From CAITYL01 sp041651315 (lineage in GTDB: Bacteria; Verrucomicrobiota; Lentisphaeria; Oligosphaerales; CAITYL01): 5,340 nucleotides of DNA. Position numbers and translations under genes: made by a program. Location of the stretch: positions 1 through 5,340 of the forward strand of contig JBAZJM010000318.1 in the NCBI GenBank assembly GCA_041651315.1. The letters run 5' to 3'. The notes under the pieces are model-generated. The model saw only the letters and a list, made by a program, of their open reading frames with translations. It had not been told where the DNA came from and searched no databases. Below are positions 1 through 5,340 of this stretch, piece by piece (positions within the stretch are counted from its first letter, which is position 1; each line of letters starts with the position of its first letter).

Positions 1-132
1 GAAAAAGTTCATCGGCGGGGTGCCGATGAAACCGGCCACGAACAGGTTGGCGGGCTGGTCATAGAGCACCCCCGGGGTGGCCACCTGCTGCACCACGCCG
101 TCCTTCATCACCACGATGCGGTCGCCCGGCAT
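1..132 (-). pseudogene. Sugar ABC transporter ATPase (MalK/UgpC type), fragment lacking its N-terminal part; continues beyond the left edge
   Basis: Read on the minus strand, 44 uninterrupted codons give the region after the H-loop of MalK/UgpC/MsmK-type ATPases, with GDRIVVMKDGVVQQV followed by PANLFVAGFIGTPPMNF. In intact proteins this lies at about residues 195-240 and is preceded by Walker A, the signature motif, Walker B and the switch histidine. None of these is found upstream: the frame stays open through 133-420 but reads unrelated residues antisense to the epimerase, with no LDEP-like Walker B where it should be. The match starts abruptly at or near an ATG at 132; other in-frame ATGs are at 168 and 183. 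The family energises uptake of sugars or glycerol phosphate at the cytoplasmic membrane. Without the nucleotide-binding core this piece could not do so. I infer a 5'-truncated remnant left by a rearrangement; a misassembled join is the alternative. Family identity is strong, pseudogene status moderate. Confidence 0.68.
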
Positions 133-161
133 TTGACGTGCCGCCGCTGCCACGGCATATT
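133..161 (+). promoter_or_regulatory. Predicted sigma70-type promoter for the epimerase-methyltransferase pair
   Basis: TTGACG at 133-138 matches five of six bases of the -35 consensus, and CATATT at 156-161 matches four of six of the -10 consensus. The spacer is exactly 17 nt. Transcription would begin near 168, leaving a leader of roughly 30-45 nt before the epimerase start. The AT-rich -10 box stands out in GC-rich surroundings, and the site sits just upstream of the first gene of a plus-strand pair. Prediction from sequence only. Confidence 0.55.
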
Positions 162-163
162 CA

Positions 164-186
164 GCCATGACGCCAAAAGTCATGGC
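164..186. repeat. Perfect 8-bp inverted repeat (operator or leader hairpin) at the predicted transcription start
   Basis: The arms GCCATGAC (164-171) and GTCATGGC (179-186) are perfect reverse complements around a 7-nt centre, GCCAAAA. The repeat starts three bases after the predicted -10 box and covers the expected +1 site, the place for a repressor operator. As RNA it would form a short hairpin ending about 12-25 nt before the candidate start codons and could influence ribosome access. There is no following U-run, so an intrinsic terminator is unlikely. Confidence 0.45.
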
Positions 187-210
187 GGCGGGAAGGACAT
201 GGGTGGCGGG

Positions 211-1323
211 ATGGAGCTGTGCGTGATCGCGGGCGCGCGCCCCAATTTCATCAAACTGGCGCCGGTGCTGGCCGCTCTGCGCGACTTGGGGGTGCCCCAC
301 ACCCTGGTCCACACCGGGCAGCACCTCGATCCTGCCATGTCCGACGTTTTTTTTCAGGAACTCGGGATCCCGCCCCCCGAGCACCACCTCGGCATCGGTT
401 CTGACGCACCGGTCCGGCAGCTGGGCAACATGCTGCTGGCGCTGCACGACTGTTGGGCGGGGCAGCGGCCGCGGCTGGTGCTGGTGGCCGGCGATGTCAC
501 CTCAACCCTGGCCGGCGCCCTCGCCGCCGCCAAGGCGGACATTCCGGTGGCCCACCTCGAGGCGGGGCTGCGCTCCTTCGACCGGACCATGCCCGAAGAA
601 CTCAACCGGGTGCTCACCGACCAGCTCTCCGAGCTGCTCTTTACCACCGAGGCGGCGGCGGCCCGCAACCTGGCCGCGGAAGGGATCGGCGCGGACCGCA
701 TTCGTTTCACCGGCAACTGCATGGTGGACACCCTTGACCGCTGGCTGCCGGCCGCCCTTCAGCGCGAGCCATGGAAAAGCCACGGCGTCGCCCCTGGCCA
801 TTACGTCCTGGCCACCCTGCACCGGCCCTCCAATGTGGACAGTGCCGGGGCGCTGCGGAGTTCGCTCGACGCCCTGGCCCGGGTTGCGGCGCGGCTGCCG
901 GTGCTTTTCCCCGTGCATCCGCGCACCGCCCGCCGGCTCCGCGACGACGGCTTCCGGCCGCCGCCGGGGCTGCGGCTGCTGGAGCCGCAGCCCTATCTCA
1001 CCAATCTCGGCCTGATGGCCAAAGCCCGGGTGGTGCTGACCGATTCGGGCGGCATGCAGGAGGAGACCACCGCCCTCGGCGTGCCCTGCCTGACGCTGCG
1101 CGAGAACACCGAGCGGCCGGCCACCCTGGTGGAACATGGCGGCACCAGCCGGCTGGTCGGTCACCGGGCCGAAAACGTGCTGGGCGCCTTCGATACCGTG
1201 CTCGCGGGCGGCTGGCCGCCGTCTGTCCGCCCGCCGTTGTGGGACGGCCAGGCCGGACGCCGTGTCGCCGCGGAACTCGACCTTTGGCTGACGGCGAGCC
1301 GCGCCACGTCGCACGATCCATAA
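211..1323 (+). CDS. wecB: UDP-N-acetylglucosamine 2-epimerase, non-hydrolysing (WecB/MnaA family)
   Basis: This cytoplasmic enzyme interconverts UDP-GlcNAc and UDP-ManNAc, supplying ManNAc-type sugars for capsule, O-antigen or other surface glycans. The 370-aa product has the full GT-B-like fold length of the family. Visible landmarks are GARPNFIKLAP at residues 8-18, GDVTST (D95), HLEAGLRSFD (E117), MPEELNR (E130), TLHRPSNVD (H204), HPRT (236-239), DSGGMQEE (278-285) and RENTERP (297-303). The acidic and histidine positions correspond to the known catalytic residues, so it should be active. ATG 211 puts the first beta strand at the usual distance from the N-terminus. ATG 199, with GGAAGG only 2 nt upstream, is the main alternative; a TTG at 133 coincides with the -35 box and is unlikely. 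A T8 run at 347-354 lies inside the gene. It is 33 bp upstream of a methyltransferase and probably cotranscribed. The symbol names the family; pathway assignment (wecB, mnaA or a capsule gene) is open. Confidence 0.93.
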   Translation: MELCVIAGARPNFIKLAPVLAALRDLGVPHTLVHTGQHLDPAMSDVFFQELGIPPPEHHLGIGSDAPVRQLGNMLLALHDCWAGQRPRLVLVAGDVTSTLAGALAAAKADIPVAHLEAGLRSFDRTMPEELNRVLTDQLSELLFTTEAAAARNLAAEGIGADRIRFTGNCMVDTLDRWLPAALQREPWKSHGVAPGHYVLATLHRPSNVDSAGALRSSLDALARVAARLPVLFPVHPRTARRLRDDGFRPPPGLRLLEPQPYLTNLGLMAKARVVLTDSGGMQEETTALGVPCLTLRENTERPATLVEHGGTSRLVGHRAENVLGAFDTVLAGGWPPSVRPPLWDGQAGRRVAAELDLWLTASRATSHDP

Positions 1324-1356
1324 TCTACCGCAATCAAGGCACCAAAAGCACACGCC

Positions 1357-2082
1357 ATGGGACAGGCGGCCAAGGACACCGGCGGGGAGGGCGAGCGGCA
1401 GCGGTTGCGCGAACGCTTCGGCGCCTTTGACGGCCAGGCCGGCGGCCGCTGGGACCCGGCCAATCCCGGCACGGCCAGGATGGTGCGCGAACGTCGCGGC
1501 CGCCTGCTGCAGTGGATGGCGGAGGAGCATTGCCTGCCCTTGGGCGACCGCACGGTCCTGGAAATCGGCTGCGGGGTGGCGCATGAGAGCGAATGGCTGC
1601 TCAGCCAGGGGGCGCTTCCCCACCGGCTGTGGGCCGTCGACCTGGTGCCGGAACGGCTTCGTCTGGCCCGGGCGCGCGTGCCGCAGCTGCAGCTCGCCGC
1701 CGCCGACGCGGCGCGGCTGCCGTTTGCCGGTGCCAGCTTCGACCTGTTGCTCATCGCCGCCGTCTTCAGTTCGGTGCTGGATCCGCGTTTGGCGGCCGCC
1801 ATGGCGTGCGAGGCGGACCGGGTCTTGAAGCCGGGCGGCTTCCTGGCCTGGTACGACTTCCGCTGGCGGCACCCCCTGAACCGCGCCGCCCACGGCATTT
1901 CCCGCCGGCAACTGAAGGCGTGGTTCCCCGGTTACGCCGGCCGCCTGGAAACCGTGACTTTGCTGCCCCCCCTGGCCCGGCGCCTTGGCCGGTGGACGGA
2001 TTCCCTTTACCCGTTGTTGGCGCGCCTGCCCTTCCTGCGCGGCCACTGGCTCGGCCTGCTGCGCAAACCAACGGCGGGGTGA
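1357..2082 (+). CDS. Class I SAM-dependent methyltransferase, probably acting on a glycan or glycolipid
   Basis: The 241-aa product has the Rossmann-type SAM-binding order of the Methyltransf_11/25 group. Motif I is VLEIGCG at residues 67-73. The acidic residue at the end of strand 2 is D95 in AVDLVPE, followed by AAADAARLPF (114-123) and SFDLLLIAAVFSSVLD (127-142). The post-motif III segment RVLKPGGFLAWYDF covers 155-168. The basic, hydrophobic C-terminus (about 205-237) has no convincing membrane helix. The acceptor cannot be read from sequence; pairing with a nucleotide-sugar epimerase suggests methylation of a surface polysaccharide, its lipid carrier or a sugar precursor. ATG 1357 is the only standard start between the epimerase stop and the conserved core. 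It lacks a well-placed Shine-Dalgarno (the AAGG at 1336-1339 is too distant), so expression may depend on coupling to the upstream gene. It lies in the epimerase reading frame, separated by one TAA and 11 sense codons. Confidence 0.85.
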   Translation: MGQAAKDTGGEGERQRLRERFGAFDGQAGGRWDPANPGTARMVRERRGRLLQWMAEEHCLPLGDRTVLEIGCGVAHESEWLLSQGALPHRLWAVDLVPERLRLARARVPQLQLAAADAARLPFAGASFDLLLIAAVFSSVLDPRLAAAMACEADRVLKPGGFLAWYDFRWRHPLNRAAHGISRRQLKAWFPGYAGRLETVTLLPPLARRLGRWTDSLYPLLARLPFLRGHWLGLLRKPTAG

Positions 2083-2090
2083 CCGGGAAA
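2083..2090. other. 8-bp convergent intergenic gap
   Basis: The methyltransferase TGA (2080-2082) and the stop of the minus-strand gene (complement of 2091-2093) are separated by only 8 bp. No hairpin with a U-run is visible on either strand here, so transcripts from both sides probably run into the opposing gene unless Rho or a distant signal ends them. Confidence 0.8.
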
Positions 2091-3755
2091 TCAGGCGTCC
2101 GGGGCGGCGGTGGCGGGACGGTCATAAACGTAATCGAGAATTTTCCGGTCCGGCACGCGGCTGGCCGGATTGCCGCAGATCGCATGGAGCTTGTCCGCGA
2201 GCTGCCGGAGCCGGCTGTTGCCGTCCGCAATCAACCGCAGCAGGTCCGCCTGTTCCGCCGGCATCTCGCCCAGGCGGTTGCCGAGCAGCATGTCGACGGC
2301 GCAGGTGATCACGCACAGCGGCTGCATGAGTTCCTGGATGATTTCGGCCAACACCGCGAACAGGTTGTGGTGCGCATCCCGTTTCCGTTTGGCGGGACCC
2401 GTTGCCTGGCCGGCCCCGCGCAGCTCCTCGGCCAGGGCCGTCAACCGGGCCAGCTTGCCCTCGATCCGCTCCGCCATGGCGGCCAGTTCCGCGGTGACCG
2501 CAACGACGGCGGTTTTCAGTTCGGCTCGGGTTTCCTCGGGGCGGTGGACTTCCAGCGGATGCGGGGTCAGCAACAACTCCAGGTGCGACAGCTGCCGGAG
2601 CAGGGAGACGTTTCCGGACACCCCTCCGCGCGCGCCGGAGTCCTCCCGTGAATCCGGGGCGGCCGCGCCGCTGGCCGCCGCCAGTTCCCGTACCGCCTCC
2701 TCCTCCAAACCTTCCGCCAACAGCCGTTCCTGGAGGGCCGCTGCCGCCTCATGCCCGGCGGTGCGCTTGAGGAACCGCATGACCCGGCCTTCCGCCGTCT
2801 TCAGGGCCTGGCGCTTTTTCAGGTATTCGGCCGCCAGCGCATCAACGGCCACGTTCTGCTGCAAGTCGCGGAGGGTTTCGGTGACGGTGGTGAGGGCCGT
2901 GTCGGACAGGCCGGCCCCGCGCAACCGCTCCTGCAGTTCCGCTTCCAGCCGCACCAACAGTTTCGCCAGCTCCTTCCGGCCCTGCTGGGTGTTCACCGCC
3001 GGACCGTCCAGCAGTTCCTGTCCCTGGCGGCGCAGGCTGTCGATGACGGCCCCGCAACGCATTTCGGCCGTCGCCGGCGTTGCCTGCCCCTCAGGGAAGA
3101 GGCCGGCCTCCTTCAGAATCAATTCCGCCAGGCGGGCGGCGGCGGCTTCCGGCGATGGCGGTGCCGGAGGCGGGGGAGGGGCGGGGGGCTCTGCACGGGG
3201 TCCGGCTTCCCCATGCTCCAGGCTGGCTGCCGGGACGCTGGCCAGGCCGTCCGCCGTCAGGCCGGCCAGGTCCTCCTTTTTGAGCACCACCTCGTTCTCC
3301 TCCACGCGTCGGTAGGAAGACGTGTCGATGCGGATCAGGCTGGCGGGATTCCGCAGTTCCTGCAGGGCGGCCTTGATCTTGGCCGACGGCATGCCGAGCA
3401 CATGCGCCAGCCGGGCCAGGTCCTCCCGCCCCGCGCCGTGGTGGAACGCCAGATTGTCGATCCGGCAGTTTTCCATTTTGGTGGTGAGCCCGGCGATCAG
3501 CGGGTTGCGGGTGGTGACGGGCAGGCTGTCGGCCAGCAATTCGCCGTCCATCGCGGTCAGGGTCATTTTTTCCCGTTTGACCAGCAGCGGGCCGATGGCG
3601 GTTGTTGCCTCGTCGAGCGCCTGCTGCACCATTTTGTGCTCGAACGTGTAGACACTGGCCGTGCCGATCAGCTGGCCGACCAGCCGCAGAAACTCGACCA
3701 CCTCCGGCGGCGCCACGGCGGGCGTGGAAAAGAGATTGTCAAACGTGTTTTCCAT
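2091..3755 (-). CDS. Unrecognised 554-aa protein with proline-rich linker and a degenerate histidine-kinase dimerisation-like C-terminus
   Basis: I do not recognise a named family for the whole protein. Residues about 17-150 are an alpha/beta region (FLRLVGQLIGTASVYTFEH, a MDGELLADSLPV strand pair, then RIDNLAFHHG and EDLARLAHVLG). They resemble the N-terminal regions seen in some bacterial signalling proteins of the HD-domain type. Residues 187-203 form a proline-rich linker. Residues 204-460 are mostly charged, probably coiled-coil helices. Residues about 462-527 align by eye with a HisKA/DHp helical hairpin: QELMQPL (474-480) sits where HELRTPL is expected, followed by DLLRLIADGNSRLRQLADKL. 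The phospho-acceptor histidine is thus Q474. No N-, G1- or G2-box ATPase follows; the protein ends at 554. No signal peptide or membrane helix is evident, so it is probably cytoplasmic. ATG 3755 is chosen because the frame upstream is antisense-like and overlaps hydG. It has no Shine-Dalgarno and is preceded by C-runs. It is last in an operon, 52 bp behind hydG. Role unknown; regulatory scaffold is my inference. Confidence 0.85.
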   Translation of the reverse strand: MENTFDNLFSTPAVAPPEVVEFLRLVGQLIGTASVYTFEHKMVQQALDEATTAIGPLLVKREKMTLTAMDGELLADSLPVTTRNPLIAGLTTKMENCRIDNLAFHHGAGREDLARLAHVLGMPSAKIKAALQELRNPASLIRIDTSSYRRVEENEVVLKKEDLAGLTADGLASVPAASLEHGEAGPRAEPPAPPPPPAPPSPEAAAARLAELILKEAGLFPEGQATPATAEMRCGAVIDSLRRQGQELLDGPAVNTQQGRKELAKLLVRLEAELQERLRGAGLSDTALTTVTETLRDLQQNVAVDALAAEYLKKRQALKTAEGRVMRFLKRTAGHEAAAALQERLLAEGLEEEAVRELAAASGAAAPDSREDSGARGGVSGNVSLLRQLSHLELLLTPHPLEVHRPEETRAELKTAVVAVTAELAAMAERIEGKLARLTALAEELRGAGQATGPAKRKRDAHHNLFAVLAEIIQELMQPLCVITCAVDMLLGNRLGEMPAEQADLLRLIADGNSRLRQLADKLHAICGNPASRVPDRKILDYVYDRPATAAPDA

Positions 3756-3807
3756 GGGGGTGGGGGATCCGTGCCGGAATAATCGGGGGTAGCGGGGGTT
3801 CGTCAGC
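3756..3807 (-). promoter_or_regulatory. C-tract leader between hydG and the downstream gene, without Shine-Dalgarno
   Basis: In the transcript this 52-nt spacer contains four runs of five C (genomic G-runs at 3756-3760, 3762-3766, 3785-3789 and 3794-3798), the last one directly abutting the ATG. No purine-rich ribosome-binding sequence is present at a useful distance. I see no promoter and no terminator hairpin, so the downstream gene is most likely read from the hydG transcript. A regulatory role for the C-tracts is only a possibility. Confidence 0.4.
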
Positions 3808-5226
3808 TCAGAACCGGAAGTCGCGCTGGCCGTCCTGCATTTGGGCCAGGTGCTTGGCGGCAATGGTCCGGACCTTTTCACTCGGAATGCGCAGGAGCTC
3901 TTGGGCGATCAGCGCCTCGCCCTTTTGCTTGGTATCGGGAGAGGCGTAGTCCTCCAGGTATTCCTTCAAGGTCATCAGGGCGTTGGGCTGACAACAGTTG
4001 GCGATCTGCCCGGACTTGACCAGCTGCATGAAACGGTCGCCCGTGCGCCCCTCGCGGTAGCAGGCGGTGCAGAAGCTGGGGATGTAGCCGAGCCCCAGAA
4101 GCCAGTTCACGATCTCGTCCAGAGTGCGGGTGTCATTGACCTCAAACTGCGCGGAATTGTCATCCGCCGCCTCCGGCTTGACGTAGCCGCCGACGCTGGT
4201 GCGCGAGCCGCCGCTGATCTGGGAGACGCCCAGTTTCAGCACCCGCTCGCGGGTGGCCTGGGATTCGCGGGTGGAGATGATCATGCCGGTGTACGGCACG
4301 GCGATGCGGATGACCGCCACGATCTTCTCGAACGCCGCGTCCGAAATGGCGTTGGAGAACGTCGTCGGGTCGATGTCGTCGGCCGGGCGGATGCGCGGCA
4401 CGCTGATGGTGTGCGGGCCGACCCCCTTGGCCGCTTCCAAGTGTTCGGCGTGCATGAGCAGGCCGACGAAGTCGTAGCGGTACAGGTTCAGGCCAAAGAG
4501 GACGCCGATCCCGACATCGTCAATGCCGCCGTCCATGGCCCGGTCCATGGCCTCGGTGTGGTAGGCGTAGTCGTGCTTGGGGCCGGTGGGGTGCAGGGTC
4601 TCGTAGTTCTGCCGGTGGTAGGTCTCCTGGAACAGGATGTAGGTGCCGATGCCGGCGTCCTTGAGCTTGCGGTAGTTCTCCACCGTGGTGGCGGCAATGT
4701 TGACGTTGACCCGGCGGATGGCGCCGTTCTGGTGCTTGATGCCGTAGATGGTCTTGATGCTTTCCAGCACATACTCGATGGGGTTGTGGACCGGGTCTTC
4801 GCCGGTTTCCAGGGCCAGCCGCTTGTGCCCCATGTCCTGCAAGGCGACCGTTTCGCGGGCAATCTCCTCCTGGGTCAGCTTTTTGCGGGAGATGGTCTGG
4901 TTCTTGAGGTGATAGGGGCAGTAGAGGCAGCCGTTGATGCAGTAGTTGGAAAGGTACAACGGCGCGAACATGACGATGCGGTTGCCGTAGAAGCGCTGCT
5001 TGATCTCCCGGGCGAGGGCGAACATCTTCTCGTTCTCGTCCGGCAGGTCGCATTCCAAAAGGACGGCCGCCTCGCGATGGGTGAGGCCCTTGCAGTCCCG
5101 GGCGCGTTCGATCAGGCGGTCGATCAAGGCACGGTTGCGCTTGTTCTGCGCGGCATAGGCCAGCGTGGCCAGCACTTCACCGTCGTCGATGAAATCGGCC
5201 GCGTGGGGGGATTGGGGATCATACAT
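3808..5226 (-). CDS. hydG: [FeFe]-hydrogenase H-cluster maturase HydG (radical SAM tyrosine lyase)
   Basis: HydG cleaves tyrosine to p-cresol and dehydroglycine, from which it builds CO and CN on iron, giving the Fe(CO)2(CN) unit that HydE and HydF convert into the H-cluster of [FeFe] hydrogenase. The 472-aa product has the normal family length. The radical SAM CX3CX2C motif is CINGCLYC, with cysteines at 96, 100 and 103, in the family context APLYLSNYCINGC and CPYHLKN. The C-terminal CX2CX22C motif binding the auxiliary cluster is intact at C386, C389 and C412. GPHTISVPRIRP (270-281) contains H272, which I infer matches the histidine ligand of the labile iron in characterised HydG. GGSRTSVGGY (339-348) is also typical. 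GGAG at 5233-5236 lies 6 nt before the ATG. The start overlaps the stop of the TM1266-like gene, implying translational coupling. ThiH and HydE are less likely because of the C-terminal motif and overall sequence. No defect seen. Confidence 0.97.
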   Translation of the reverse strand: MYDPQSPHAADFIDDGEVLATLAYAAQNKRNRALIDRLIERARDCKGLTHREAAVLLECDLPDENEKMFALAREIKQRFYGNRIVMFAPLYLSNYCINGCLYCPYHLKNQTISRKKLTQEEIARETVALQDMGHKRLALETGEDPVHNPIEYVLESIKTIYGIKHQNGAIRRVNVNIAATTVENYRKLKDAGIGTYILFQETYHRQNYETLHPTGPKHDYAYHTEAMDRAMDGGIDDVGIGVLFGLNLYRYDFVGLLMHAEHLEAAKGVGPHTISVPRIRPADDIDPTTFSNAISDAAFEKIVAVIRIAVPYTGMIISTRESQATRERVLKLGVSQISGGSRTSVGGYVKPEAADDNSAQFEVNDTRTLDEIVNWLLGLGYIPSFCTACYREGRTGDRFMQLVKSGQIANCCQPNALMTLKEYLEDYASPDTKQKGEALIAQELLRIPSEKVRTIAAKHLAQMQDGQRDFRF

Positions 5227-5340
5227 GGTGGGCTCCGGGTTCGGGGGCGCGGGTCATCAGGGACTTGACCTGGACTCCCGGGAGAGTGCCCAACTTGCCG
5301 GTAAAGGCGCTGACGCGGTCGACCGGCATGTCCACCACCA
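5219..5340 (-). CDS. TM1266-like iron-only hydrogenase system regulator, C-terminal fragment running off the right edge
   Basis: The last 39 codons of a minus-strand gene are visible, with the end SAFTGKLGTLPGVQVKS followed by a short tail, LMTRAPEPGAHHV. This closing strand-helix-strand pattern (an A-x-TGKLG-x-LPGV-x-VKS type signature) is that of the small ACT/NikR-like family named for Thermotoga TM1266, annotated as iron-only hydrogenase system regulator and commonly encoded beside hydE, hydF and hydG. The family is thought to sense a ligand and control hydrogenase maturation genes, though its mechanism is poorly established. The stop TGA (complement of 5219-5221) overlaps the hydG start, the two genes sharing 8 bp through ATGTATGA. 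About half of a normal 80-90 aa protein lies outside the window. Identification rests on a short stretch plus very consistent context. Confidence 0.82.
   Translation of the reverse strand, partial: VVDMPVDRVSAFTGKLGTLPGVQVKSLMTRAPEPGAHHV
5233..5236 (-). promoter_or_regulatory. Ribosome-binding site of hydG
   Basis: On the minus strand GGAG stands 6 nt before the hydG ATG, inside the last codons of the regulator gene. This supports 5226 as the hydG start and is the only well-spaced Shine-Dalgarno sequence in the window. Confidence 0.6.

Noticed and set aside
133..198. N-terminal extension of the epimerase from a TTG at 133
   Set aside because: The TTG is part of the predicted -35 box, the added residues (Cys/His/Gly-rich) are not seen in the family, and the palindrome lies within this stretch.
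133..210. Continuation of the ABC ATPase upstream of 132, where the frame contains THVLPAAMTF, faintly like the THDQxEAMT switch region
   Set aside because: The spacing to GDRIVVM would need a roughly 16-residue insertion, and no Walker B or signature motif lies further upstream; a chance resemblance in an antisense frame is more likely.
502..2046. 514-codon open frame on the minus strand opposite the epimerase and methyltransferase
   Set aside because: Its translation is a low-complexity Q/R/G/A/H-rich sequence typical of the antisense frame of GC-rich genes, and both plus-strand genes beneath it have intact, recognisable motifs.
2083..2150. Intrinsic terminator between the convergent genes
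   Set aside because: No stable GC hairpin followed by a T-run was found on either strand in the 8-bp gap or its immediate flanks.
2170..3315. Long plus-strand frames opposite the 554-aa gene (also 1593-2651 and 2751-3782)
   Set aside because: They are S/R/A- or Q/G/R-rich shadow frames. The minus-strand frame has the better protein character, with amphipathic helices, balanced composition and an operon position.
3756..3881. Upstream extension of the 554-aa gene to an ATG at 3881
   Set aside because: The extra 42 residues overlap the hydG coding region, have shadow-frame composition and show no ribosome-binding site; ATG 3755 fits better.
3841..5268. 475-codon open frame on the plus strand opposite hydG
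   Set aside because: The translation is V/D/G/L-rich with no domain pattern, and it mirrors the codons of hydG, which is unambiguous on the other strand.

Overview
The window is GC-rich, strongly G/C at third codon positions, densely coding and apparently chromosomal. It carries part of an [FeFe]-hydrogenase maturation locus, so an anaerobic or fermentative bacterium is likely. The patchy Shine-Dalgarno signals and high GC would fit several phyla (for example Verrucomicrobiota/Kiritimatiellota/Planctomycetota relatives or Desulfobacterota). The sequence alone does not settle the lineage.

Layout. Positions 1-132 (minus strand, running off the left edge) encode a recognisable stretch of a MalK/UgpC-type sugar ABC-transporter ATPase whose N-terminal part is missing. 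Positions 133-210 are a short regulatory interval with a good sigma70-like promoter (TTGACG, 17-nt spacer, CATATT) and an 8-bp inverted repeat lying over the predicted transcription start. From there a plus-strand pair follows: a non-hydrolysing UDP-N-acetylglucosamine 2-epimerase (about 211-1323) and a class I SAM-dependent methyltransferase (1357-2082). Together they look like the tail of a surface-polysaccharide or glycan-modification operon.

The right-hand 3.2 kb is a minus-strand operon that converges on the methyltransferase with only 8 bp between stop codons. In transcription order it holds the C-terminus of a TM1266-like iron-only hydrogenase system regulator (5219 to beyond the right edge), hydG (3808-5226, start overlapping the previous stop), and an unrecognised 554-aa protein (2091-3755). 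HydG makes the Fe(CO)(CN) synthon of the H-cluster from tyrosine, and the regulator fragment is the usual companion of that gene set. hydE, hydF and the hydrogenase are not in the window.

The most interesting object is the 554-aa protein behind hydG. It joins an N-terminal alpha/beta region, a proline-rich linker and a long helical region to a C-terminal segment that reads like a histidine-kinase dimerisation (HisKA/DHp) domain. The phospho-acceptor histidine is replaced by glutamine and no ATPase domain follows. Its position suggests, but does not prove, a link to hydrogenase maturation or regulation. No RNA genes, CRISPR arrays, insertion sequences or attachment sites were seen.
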